From Syncephalis plumigaleata (taxonomy: Eukaryota > Zoopagomycota > Zoopagomycetes > Zoopagales > Piptocephalidaceae), in the NCBI GenBank assembly GCA_025201365.1, contig JAIXMF010000197.1, positions 1 to 24,676 on the forward strand: DNA of 24,676 nt. The letters are read 5' to 3'. A model generated the notes under the pieces. That model was given only the letters and a program-made list of their open reading frames with translations. It ran no database searches and was not told where the DNA came from. Positions 10,012-20,190 of the stretch are shown here, in pieces; positions within the stretch are counted from its first letter, which is position 1, and every line of letters starts with the position of its first letter. A program made the translations under genes and the position numbers.

Positions 10012-11208
10012 TTTGCTTACTCTTCCACCTCTACCCGTCTTTCCTCGTTAGCCACTCTTCACTTACTCCTCGCTACGCTAACACTACACGTCGCTTACCT
10101 GAATACACTCCCATACCTGTACTCCTCTTCTCATTACTCGTTTGTTGTTCTCGGTCACCTTCACTATTCGTATATTCCTATTCCCGTTGTTGTTACTGCT
10201 GCTGCTTTAGCAATAAGTCAACGCCACGTCATACGTTTACGCGTTCTATTCGTTCTCTCTATTACCTTTACTTATTTGCAGCTTGTGATGCTTATCTACG
10301 GACAGCCATTGCAATTACATGTTATACGCACTTTATTCCACTGTGTTTGCCTTCCACTCTATAGCACTCGTACACGATAAGTCTACACTGTTTATTTGTA
10401 TTCTATGCTGGTGCTTGTACCTGTACACGATACTCCTGCTACTTGTTGACCCTCTCCCTTGTTTATCAAACTACGATACTGCACTCTCGTCAGATCCGTA
10501 CCATTTACCCGTATTCTACCACTGTATGCTCCTATGGAATGCTCACACTATTTGCTTACCGGTCTGTATGCGTATCGTCATCAGTCTGTATTGACTATTA
10601 GGAGTAGCTTTATATGCATACATGCAGGTTAGTCGACCAGGAATATACTGCTATAGCTTCTCCCGGTAGTATACCACTTGCTAAAGCATATTGTTTGGTT
10701 AATATTGCTCACAACGAACGCTGCTTCTTAATAGTTCATTGACAGCACTGCTTGTTGCCTGTACTGATAGCTCGTTCGCTTACTCGTCCACTACTCTATT
10801 CATACACTCGTATCTCTATTGTTTATTTGTAATCTACTCGGCAAGTGGTGTATACACTTGATTCATTCTATTCACTAGTTGCTGCTACTGCTCCTCTTTC
10901 TTGTCGTTTCAACTCTGTTTATTTATTTGTATTCTATAAGCATATGTGCTTATTCGCTCTACTCGCTCCTACTGCTATCCATACTACTTGTCTCTCTGCT
11001 TCTATTCTCATTCAGCTAATAAACACCATATCAACCTCATACATATCCTTGTATTCTCTACACTCTATCGAACATACTCTGCTTTCAATCAATATAGCTA
11101 GCAGCTACTACTACTACTACTGCTATTCCTATCATTCATATTCAGTTATCAGCAGTATGCAGTCAACTAGAATATATCACTCATCCACTCACTGATGATG
11201 CATTAATA
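10012..11208. repeat. Pyrimidine-rich noncoding block, duplication copy B
   Basis: The second copy of the 86-1302 block, nearly identical over most of its length (for example 10345-10640 against 420-715). Differences are scattered substitutions plus contraction of the GCT/GTT tract. At 11208 the match shifts to copy A position 3163, showing the 1.86 kb difference between the copies. No gene is called. Confidence 0.8.
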
Positions 11209-11689
11209 TCAATGGATGTATATTTACCTGTAGTCATTGCAATGAATTGTATAGCAAATCATCGAACAACACAATAGATACTGATCATCTGACATGATCG
11301 TGCGTGCATTGACATAAATACACTACTACTACCTAATGCTTGAATCACGAACTATAACTAAATGACAGCATGGCTTACAAGTAGAAACAATGGTTTAATG
11401 GTCATTGCCATCATAGTTGGAGTGTATTCAATGACTTGTCTATTATCTCGAATGCTCTAATGTTAGCTAGTTGCATACCAATGCATCATGTAGATCGAGC
11501 TATTGTTGGAACTAACCTGAATTCAATTCCATTTCAATATCAATCATGCAGGTTTCAATTGCAGCTGAATTCATTACATTATTATGGATTTTATTCACGT
11601 TAGCTGTAATATAATCAGGACCCTAATAGTATTCAGTATCTATTATGGCCATCATCCATGCTGGTTTGCAATAAAGTCAGTACCCTAAT

Positions 11690-11920
11690 GTCATTCAATG
11701 TCTATAATTAGTGACTACACAAGGCGAACGTTCCATGGCTCGTTTATTTGATACTACGTTTGAAAGACATTCCAATACACTATTCTGTATTCATCCACAT
11801 GAGATGTAACAGAATCACAGCCGTAAATGAGTACCGTAAATGTCATTCGATATCTATTATTCGAACTTACACAAGGCGAACGGTTTCATGGCTCGTTTAT
11901 TTGATACTACGTTTGAAAAC
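11690..11920 (+). repeat. About 152-bp-spaced tandem repeat upstream of gene B
   Basis: GTCATTC followed by ACACAAGGCGAACG and CATGGCTCGTTTATTTGATA occurs twice, at 11690-11770 and 11842-11920. Copy A has only one diverged counterpart (near 3606-3645). The expansion therefore happened after, or was lost since, the segmental duplication and changes the upstream region of this gene only. Confidence 0.7.
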
Positions 11921-11951
11921 ACTTCAATACTGCAAACATAGATTTTTCACC

Positions 11952-11957
11952 TATAAA
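11952..11957 (+). promoter_or_regulatory. TATA box of kinase-like gene B
   Basis: TATAAA 113 bp before the ATG at 12065, the same distance as in the paralogue and in the same conserved surroundings. Confidence 0.55.
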
Positions 11958-12064
11958 TGAGCGGCCATTTGCCGTGAACAAGTCAATAGCTCACTATCCT
12001 CTTCTCATTTACACGCACAACATACCCACATCCACTTCTTTTCTCTTAAACCGCAACGAACAAT

Positions 12065-13385
12065 ATGCGAGTAACTTCACATTCTGCATTGGCTATTAGC
12101 GCTTGTGCTCTAGCACTGCTATCCCAAATATCCAGCGTTCACTCATATAATGGTGTTTCCACTAAAGATGGTAAGCTATGCATATGTGATCTACCCGATG
12201 ACTGCTAACTTGTTTATAGGTAAATACCCTATAACCAGCTCTGGCCAGCGCTACATTGTGAAACACCAGCAAAAGCTTGGACTATCGGATTTAGTCTGGA
12301 TCGGTGGAGATTATAAAGAGCTTAGTCTAGCTCGAGTAACCTGGAACAACCAAGTTACCTTTATGAAATGCGATCAAGCCGGTTACAAATTAGATTTAGC
12401 TAATTTAAACATACCTGAAGTTAGTGCATTCAAAGTAAGTGTATTGGTTTATTATTCGAATAGCCTTACTCATCGTATGCAATAAAAATAGGCATTGCTG
12501 GAAGCACAGAGGTTGACAGGTGTTTATACAACAGGCCGACAAAATGTCATGAATCCATTGCATCACCTTTACTTTGATGATGTCTATGGTATGACACAAC
12601 TCTGTCATCTTTACAGCTATATCAATGGTGTGCTTCTAGATGATTACTTCAAAGGAAAAACCTTTTCTCAAGCATTTATTATTGCTTCTGAAATATTACC
12701 CCAAGTTATTAAAGGTAGGCATGTTATGATTATTCATATATTATGCTTACTAATTGCTTTGTAGGTTCGATCTATCTTTACAATGCTGGCATTCTCCATG
12801 AGGATGTGTTTCCTAAAAGTAAGTAAGCATTACGATAATAAAATACGCTAACAATGGAATATAGATATTATGATACAGGAAGATCCAATTCATAAACTAA
12901 TTAGTGCAAAGATCATTGATCTTGATTCAACAGCCATAATTAAAGGAAAACAAGACTGGCAACCTATAAATCCGTCTGATGAAGAATGCTTATCATCCAA
13001 TCCAACTCAGAAATACGCGAGTTGTGACAAGCTTAAGAAGATGATACAGGACTTTTTGCAAGTGTTTGTTTCCTTGGAAGAAGGAGAGAATCCTTTTAAT
13101 TCTAACTATAGAATAACCGTAAAAGAGATGCAAGACTATTTAGGAGTGTTTAAGCAGCGTGAATTTTTGTCAAAGAAATTTGGGCATAATCAATTTTTGC
13201 TTACAAGTATTACGGAAGCAAGAAATTCTATTGGGTCAGAACTAGGTGCTGTAAATACAGCCATTTCTGCAATGCTTCGCCTTAAACGAGCGTTGTACAC
13301 ATTAAATAATGACCGGTTTACTTGTTCCTCTCCTATGCGTGCATTAAAAGGACTACCACCACGTACTTCCTGGTTCAAATGGTAA
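12065..13385 (+). CDS. Secreted protein-kinase-like protein, copy B (five exons)
   Basis: Exons 12065-12170, 12220-12434, 12492-12714, 12765-12818 and 12865-13385 give 372 aa. Intron positions and phases are the same as in the gene at 3826, with intron lengths 46-57 nt. Residues 1 to about 27 form a signal peptide (MRVTSHS plus a hydrophobic core, then SVHSYNG). Kinase hallmarks are an IGG loop near 63-65, K85 in TFMKC, a hinge-like LYSYING, the catalytic loop HEDVFPKN with D195 and N200, and DLDS with D218 in place of DFG. The essential Lys, Asp, Asn and Asp are kept, but the DFG Gly is replaced by Ser and HRD-Arg by Glu, so activity is less certain than for copy A. It has roughly 20 extra residues before the CSSPMRALK / LPPRT tail. 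More than half of the residues match copy A by eye. Role unknown; a secreted effector or an extracellular kinase fits the signal peptide. Confidence 0.85.
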
Positions 13386-13848
13386 CACTATTAGTATACG
13401 GTAGGTACCAAGCAATAGCTGATTCATTATACCAAGATGCTAATATGTCATTGAATCGATTAGCAATCATATAGACAATGAGAATGTGATGGCACTCGCA
13501 CAGCATGACCATACAACTGCTGGTATTGCTGTATGTATTGTGCGAAAAGTGTTTATTGATTAATGTGATGGTATTGTTGTATAATTTAATGATTCCATTA
13601 CAAAACTTTATACATTTATTAATAAAGGGTCTATTAATTAATAACACTAACGATTGTGCAAATTTATTGATTGATAAAAATTATAGTTATGATTAACAAT
13701 GTTAATCGGTTGGAAAAGTCCGGTAAATAGCCTTGCATTTCTCTTTACTAATCTTTTACCAAAATGAATAAATGTAAGCGCCTGGCAAGAAGTGATGCTT
13801 TATATAAAATTTTACACTTTAAGGATAACAACCTATCCGTGTATCTAT
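13386..13848. other. Convergent intergenic region and edge of the duplicated segment
   Basis: The first 150 bp match the 3' flank of the copy A gene. Copy B has about 47 bp extra here, and similarity ends near 13600. The remaining AT-rich sequence separates the 3' end of the kinase-like gene from the 3' end of the PB1-UBA gene. No gene seen. Confidence 0.6.
13621..13626 (+). terminator. Candidate poly(A) signal of kinase-like gene B
   Basis: AATAAA about 235 nt after the stop, in AT-rich sequence at the end of the duplicated segment. Tentative. Confidence 0.3.
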
Positions 13849-15047
13849 CTAATGAGCGTTGCTGTTTGTAGCTTCCAAGATAGCTTGAACGGCCGACGAT
13901 ATGTCAACATGTTGCGCTAGTACACGGCGGCAAAGTGCCTTGTCGTAGAATCCCATTTCCTTTAGTTCTTCCACCTGCCGAGCAATACGTGCGGCCTCCT
14001 CTTCCGACGATGGCTCGTTCGTCCAAAGTGAATTTGGAGAGATATGAGGTGGTGGTATGGGTGCAACTTCTACCGGGTAGTTAGATGGCACATAAGATGT
14101 AGTTGCCGACGATGTAGCATGGCTAGCGTTGTTGGACCCCCATCCGGTATGGGCTGCGGCTGTATTGTAAATATGCGTAAACTCTGTTTGTAGACAGCTT
14201 ACTACGTGAGTAAAGCTTTGCTCTACGGTGGATACCGTCTATGATAGGTGTGGATTAGTAAATGATGCGAGTGAAGAGCAATGCAAATCAAGAGTATACT
14301 TACTCGATTCAATACTTGACGGGCGTTTTCATTGAGTTCTGGATTGGATTGGAGCGTATGTACAAATTGACGAGCAAGACTGGCGATTTGCGATCCTAAT
14401 GGAGGCAGATCAGCATTAGACGATGCTGCTCTTCCCGTTGGCGTAGTTGTTGTTCTTGGCGGTGGTGGAGGTGGAGGCATTTCTTGCGTAGTGGCTGCTG
14501 CCTCGTCACCATGTCTGTTGTTTACGACTGGTGGCACGGACGATGCAGTTGGCATCATTACAGGGCGTCCATGAAGGCTTGTCTCATTTGTATTGTTAAT
14601 CAATGGCTCAGCAGCATGTTCAGCGTTGTTGATAGGAGTAGTTGCAGCTTCTTCTTCTTGTTGTTGTTGTCCTTCACCAGGAACAATTGTCCTAATGGTG
14701 GTCACTGATCCCGTTTGACTCTTCGTACCATCATCATGCTCACCACCCTCCATAAGCCAAGAATCATATGGCAAAGAGACATATCCCGTTACCGTCTCTA
14801 GACGAATAGTGACGGGAGCTACCGCGGCTTTAGTATAATTGATGATTTCTGCTAGCTCTTCATTAGAACCAATAAAGATGCAATCGCCATCGTTATCGGC
14901 ATAAAGGACACCGCGTATTCCCCCTCGCACCTCAAAAAGATTTTCAATCTTCGTTTTTAAGTCAGGCCATGCTAACTCGTCTACTGGCATGCTAAAGCGA
15001 CGAATAACTGCATTCGTATGGCGAACTTTAAATGTAATCTCGTGCAT
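13849..15047 (-). CDS. PB1 and UBA domain protein (p62/NBR1-like architecture)
   Basis: Two exons, 15047-14304 and 14238-13849, joined across a 65-nt intron (GTAAGT, CTAAT, TAG), give 377 aa. The ATG at 15047 starts directly before the PB1 domain; an upstream GTG in frame is not used. Residues 1 to about 82 are PB1: a basic beta strand with ITFKVRH and an acidic OPCA-type motif, YADNDGDCIFIGSNEEL. Both halves of the PB1 interface appear present, which would allow head-to-tail self-assembly. A low-complexity middle follows (Q/E-rich, then a proline run and Thr-rich tracts). The last 50 residues are a UBA-like three-helix domain with LKEMGF and ending AVQAILEAT. PB1 plus UBA is the frame of the selective-autophagy receptors p62 and NBR1, but no ZZ zinc finger or NBR1 FW domain is visible. 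A polyubiquitin-binding adaptor is the best inference; a proper LIR is not proven. Confidence 0.8.
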
Positions 15048-15361
15048 ATTGAATAGCAACACTTGTTACAATAGAGCGGTGAAGGTATGAACAGCAATCA
15101 AAGGGAAATAATCGATAAGTGAAGAAATGAATCAGGCAGAACAATATGTGACGGGGATGGATTGTATACGTAAATTCTGTGTTCTATTTATTAAATAGCG
15201 GTCCCATTTGCTGAGTGGATTGGTTATTACGGTAACTCACACGCGCATCAAGGAGTGAACGAGCGATTAGTCACAATGCTTGGCCCTATTTCTTGGCATA
15301 AAGTAAGAGGAGATGACGATTGATTTCGGTCATTTGTACCAATAATCGTTAATTGGATGAT
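15048..15361 (-). promoter_or_regulatory. Intergenic promoter region of the PB1-UBA gene
   Basis: 314 bp between the start of the PB1-UBA gene and the stop of the DRS1 gene, both on the - strand. It must hold the DRS1 3'UTR and the promoter of the PB1-UBA gene. No clear TATA box or other motif was recognised. Confidence 0.4.
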
Positions 15362-18300
15362 TTATTTTCTATTTTTCTTGGCTTGTCGTGCTCGTGCCTT
15401 CTCGCTTTTAGGTCCAGCCAGCTTATTGGACATGTCGGCGAGTCGATCTCCACCGCCGTACATTTGAGTCATCTTCTTGCGTTGACCAGATCGTTTACTT
15501 GCTTTAATCGCACCATGATTGGATCGGGCTGCTTTGGCGTCTTCCTCTGCTGCTTCTAAACGTCTACGCTTCTTTCTCGTTAATTTGGTAGCAGGTGTCT
15601 AAACAACAGCAACAATAACAATTAGATTTATATCCTATATCATCTAGCATATATACATACCTTTTCCTTATCGTTTTGACTGGCCTTGACTTGCTCGGTA
15701 TGTTTAGCCGTCAATCTCTCTAGTAAACTAGTTGGTTAGTATAATAGTTGATCATAAATAATGTGTGATGCCACCTTTTAATTTCTTCTTTTCCGTTTCC
15801 GTTTGGAACCATGTACGTGCTGGTCGACTGTAGATTTCATCTTGATGTTCCAGCAGATTCTGTGCTCGTGTCATGTCCATTTCCGCTTGTTTTAACTAAA
15901 GCAGTTCAGTAGATTAATATCAATGGGATAGCATAATACTAATAGTACCCTCATCATCATCATCATTGCTTACCAATCGATCCTCTTTCTCCTCCTCTAA
16001 TATTTCCTCAACCTGACTCTTTAGTCCATCGACTCGTCCTTTAAATTGTTCAATAATCTCGGGGGAATAATACGATGTTTAATGGTGGTAGCGGGTGCAT
16101 TCTTGATAGCATCACGTAGTACTTTACGATCATCTTCACCTGCTAATGTCACCGCTCTAATCATTATTGTCGGTATTACAATGGCAGTATTTAGATTGGA
16201 TTAGATGATCATGCTCTTCCATTTAATCATTGTCTACTTACCGTCCACTCTGACCTGCACGCGCCGTACGACCAATACGATGTAGATATTGCGCATAGCT
16301 GACTGGCATATTATAATTAATGACCTAGTTATGTTGTTGTTGTTTTGTGTTAACCCTATGACAATGCTAGTGGAATGTCTTCATCCACTTACTGATTCTA
16401 TTCCCTTAATATCAATACCACGAGCTGCCAAATCAGTGGCAAGCAAGAAATCGACTTCACCATCGCGGAATCGTTCCAATGCAGCCAATCGCTAGCATCA
16501 TCATCATCATCATCATAGACGTTGTTAGTAACCGAGAGAAAGTATGCTATACTTTTATCCTATTTGTATTTACCTGTTCTTGCGATAGATTACCGTGTAG
16601 TTCAGCTGCCTTCAATCCTAGCAAGCCAAAGACAATCTTCATTTGATGAGCTGATGCTTTACTACGGAAGAAAACGATACAGCGTCGTTGAAAGTGACGC
16701 ATGCACAATGATGCCAGTATCGCAGCACGATCCTCTTCTCGATGTTTGCGCACTCGAATGAACTCCTGGATAAGCGTGTTTACCGTAGCTTTTGTGTTAT
16801 CAATCAACAGACGTACTGGTCGATTGAGAGATAAGCGAACCAGTTCATCAACCTAATATCATTATTAGAATGCAAATGATATTCATGTATAGCTTATGAA
16901 TCCACTTACATTATCGGTCATTGTCGCTGAGAAGAGCATAGTCTGTCGTGATCGTGGACAACTCTTGATAATCTCCGTAAGTTCCTCTTTGAATCCATCA
17001 TCCAACATACTACATTATAAATATATAACGTATAACGTGTAAATAAGTGGTTAAAGAAGACAAACGACCATCACTTACCGATCAGCTTCATCCATTACGA
17101 GAATCTCCACGCTATCCAAGTTAAAGCTTTGCGAATTACGAACATGATCGATAAGACGACCTGGCGTGGCAATAACAACATCCGGCTTTTGACGAAGTTC
17201 CGCTTCTTGTACTTTTAACGATAGACCACCTAATCAAAAAAACATAGTTAACATGATGACGGTGCGTTAATATTCATACACATAGAGGTGGTGTAGCATT
17301 CTATACGATGATGCCATTACTAACCAACACATAGACAGAATTGAACATCGGTAAACGAGGCCAACTTAGTCGCTACACTATGACATTGAATGGCCAATTC
17401 ACGGGTAGGACATAGGATAAGCACACGCGTGGCAGCATGTGTACGCGGTCGATAAACGAGACGTTCAAGGATAGGCACGATAAACGCTGCCGTCTTGCCT
17501 GAACCGGTGACTGCACCACCGCAAATATCCTTGCCTAGTAGGGCGATGGGAATGGCACGCGCCTGAATAAGTGTAGGTTTACTGAAGCCTACTTGCGTAA
17601 GTGCTTTAAGCACTGGTCGAGACAGATTCATAGTGGCAAATGTCTCTGCAACTGTATCGGGTGTATCATCTTCAGGTGCAAAGTATTCGCGTTTTCTCTA
17701 ATTCAATACATATAGTTAATAGACAGTACATTGTAATATAATTATTAGTAGTAGCACTAGTACCTTTTCTTCGGCAGCATCCACTGTATCTTCATCACTA
17801 TCATCCATTTCATGGGCTAGTTCACCATGTCCACGTACACGATCCTTTAAATGACTAAGATCATCGTCGTCATCATCATCATCCTCGTTATTCTCACTTT
17901 CATCATTATCTTCATCTTCATTGTCTTCATCATCATCTTCTTCATCAGATACCGTCTTCATCGTGGTAGATTCCTCTGGTTCTTCAGTATCATCATTCAT
18001 CATTTCAATGCCATCTTCTAATATTTGGATTAGACAATGCAAACTAGAGTAATCAAATCAATGGTAAATACCTTCTTCAGCATTGGCCTTGCGTTTCTTT
18101 GCGATAATCTCATCAATTGTCGTGTATTGAATCTATATCATCATTGAGTATGAATGAGTTGCACTTCATTAAACTACGACTAACACTAATTACCTTGTTC
18201 TGCGCTTTAAGAGCTGCCCTAGCCGCTTTAAAATCCCAAATATTTCTACTCTGCGCCATTTCTCCTGCATCATCAAAGGTGAATTCAGGATTAAGCACGC

Positions 18301-18556
18301 CACTACCATCGTCATCTTCATTGTCGTTGCCCGCCTTCTTTTTCCCTTTCTTATCCTTTGACTTGCGTACAGAATTAGACTATCATATCCATAGATGATA
18401 GGCATAACTACGTTAACAACATGATATTCCAATATCAACTATGACTATTATATATATTACCTTTGGTGGCTGCAATTCAGAGTCGGAGATAGCGTCGTCC
18501 TGGTCTAGCTCGGATACGAATGAATCGTCAATGGTCATTACAAGATTGGACGGCAT
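15362..18556 (-). CDS. DRS1: DEAD-box RNA helicase Drs1/DDX27 (14 exons, one apparent frameshift)
   Basis: A nucleolar ATP-dependent RNA helicase of 60S subunit assembly. Exons on the - strand: 18556-18461, 18379-18194, 18132-18072, 18017-17764, 17697-17325, 17229-17079, 17009-16910, 16852-16574, 16491-16393, 16324-16242, 16156-15974, 15895-15775, 15719-15661, 15598-15362. About 760 aa, as in the family. The N-terminus has LNPEFTFDD and long Asp/Glu runs. Helicase motifs: Q motif [17 protein letters not shown] (261-268), PTRELA (296-301), TPGRL, DEAD (370-373), SAT (401-403), [10 protein letters not shown] and [10 protein letters not shown] (548-557). The C-terminal tail is basic and Lys/Arg-rich. 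In exon 11 the frame breaks at the five-G run 16061-16065: one more base is needed for IIPPEIIEQF to continue, and the downstream exons all fit only after that correction. An assembly base error is likelier than a dead gene. The start codon is the first ATG before the acidic N-terminus and lacks in-frame alternatives. Confidence 0.93.
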
Positions 18557-19001
18557 CTTGAATAATAGTTGTGCTGTGATAACTACTAACTACTAGCGTA
18601 TATAAAGGGCAGCAATAGCAGCAATAGTATAGAATGATACTTTACGTATACAAGTATAGATGGATAAGAAAACAGCAACAGTATTATTTTCTTTTTCTTT
18701 TTTTCTTTGAATATTTTATTAAACTGGTTTGAAATGGAACCATGATAATCATGGTCGTAAGTAATGAGATGGGAAAGAAGGAGACGGTGAATTTTTTTGT
18801 GAATCATCATGCTAGCATTTCTTACTCAGCGTATAATAGAATAGCAACAACGCCATTTTTTCTATAACTTGCTCCTCACTCCTCTTTCCGTCGTTGATTA
18901 TTCAGCTTCCTTCCTCTATTCATATACAAATAACTGCATTATTCGTTTGTTTGTTTGTTTCCTTCTTTATTCTATTGCGTTTATCTTCAGTTTATACGAT
19001 A
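18557..19001. promoter_or_regulatory. Shared upstream region of DRS1 and DRE2
   Basis: 445 bp between the divergent start codons. It contains T-rich tracts (18690-18720, 18789-18796 and 18857-18862) that could act as nucleosome-excluding poly(dA:dT) elements. CTTCAG before the DRE2 start could be a 5'UTR splice acceptor, but this is not supported further. Confidence 0.45.
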
Positions 19002-20190
19002 ATGGTATCTTCGATTACAGACAACGTGCAACCAGGCACTAGTGTGCTACTTGTTGGCAATACTTTTGTCGACATAACTGATCTAGAGCAGACACACGCT
19101 CAACTAACCAATCGACTAACGGAAACGGGCAAGTTGAGCTTTGAACAAGCCGATCGTTTAGCTGAAGGTGATTACACGCAACTACACCTAGCATATAGTA
19201 GCAAGTAATTATTATGATCCATAACTAATCTCGTTATTATAGTTGAATTGCCAGCTTCCTCCGTTGATGTAGTCCTTTCAGGTTTACTGGATCCACCAGT
19301 GGTAGAACATTCACGTAGTACACTCGCTAAACTACTAGCATCATTACGTCCCGATGGCATCTTACGTATACGCGAGGTGGTTCGTAACAATAGCGAGACT
19401 ACTGCTCGAGTCAAGCGTACACCAGAGGATGTTGCATCCGCACTACGCTTAACCGGCTATACTGATGTTACGATAGTGTCGGTCACACCACTATCCGTGG
19501 AATTAGCGAAAGACCTAGCGACACGTTGCTGGTCTGGTGAACACGTATCACCAGAACAATTTGCCGTGGTGGAGATCACCGCTAAATGTCCATCCTACGC
19601 TGTGGGTGCGCAATCAACCCTGTCATTTGCACGTAAGGCCACGGGTACCACCGAGGAACATGCAAAGAAGGTGTCGGTATGGAAGAAACTAGCCAATAAA
19701 GAAGAAGAGGAAGAAGATGACAATGATATTGAAGATGAAGACGCACTACTAGACGAGGATGATCGATCGAAACCATCAGCAGCATCACTAGAACGTAAGT
19801 ACAAGTTGCTTTATTGAATTAGATAAAGTAGATGTCTAACGGGAATGATTAGGTCCCGAGGGATGTGGTCCAAAAAAGAAAGCATGCAAGAATTGTACCT
19901 GCGGTCTAGCTGAAATCGAAGCAGAAGAAGAGACGACGAATGGTGGCAGTAATGCATCAAAGGAAGCACAACCATTAACATCATCATGTGGTAATGTAAG
20001 TAATTGATGTAGCAAGCATCTCTATTTTATGTATATCATGTAGAGATAACTAATCATAACATTGTTACATTTGTAGTGTTATTTGGGCGATGCTTTCCGT
20101 TGTAGTAGTTGTCCCTATCTTGGTATGCCTTCATTTAAACCAGGTCAGAAGGTACAACTAGTTGGTAATATGATGGAGGATGACATTTAA
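19002..20190 (+). CDS. DRE2: Dre2/CIAPIN1 (anamorsin), cytosolic Fe-S cluster assembly protein
   Basis: Electron-transfer component of the cytosolic iron-sulfur assembly machinery; it works with the diflavin reductase Tah18. Exons 19002-19197, 19243-19794, 19853-19995 and 20077-20190 give 334 aa. The N-terminal part (about 1-165) is the methyltransferase-like fold, with VDVVLSGLL. An acidic linker with E/D runs follows. The C-terminal domain carries both cysteine motifs: C254-x6-C261-x2-C264-x-C266 for the [2Fe-2S] site and C295-x2-C298-x7-C306-x2-C309 ([16 protein letters not shown]) for the second. The start is the only in-frame ATG upstream of the domain. Intron 1 needs the weak donor GTAGCA at 19198 to keep frame; the stronger-looking GTAATT at 19205 would shift the frame and meet a stop. 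Divergent from DRS1 and convergent with TSR1 (138 bp between stops). Confidence 0.95.

Larger units (their letters stand above)
11209..12064 (+). promoter_or_regulatory. Upstream region of kinase-like gene B
   Basis: Aligns with 3163-3825 but is longer because of a local tandem duplication (11690-11770 and 11842-11920). The final 115 bp before the ATG match the copy A promoter and leader closely. Confidence 0.55.

Noticed and set aside
15779-15784. A second acceptor choice (CAACTAG at 15730) for DRS1 intron 12
   Set aside because: Using it puts the following exon out of frame. The acceptor eight bases further, TTTACTAG, gives GAG AGA TTG and keeps the phase with all other exons.
16061-16065. 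Programmed ribosomal frameshifting in DRS1 or TSR1
   Set aside because: Five sites of differing sequence, none with a known slippery heptamer plus structure, and orthologues of both genes are ordinary single-frame proteins. Assembly error is simpler.
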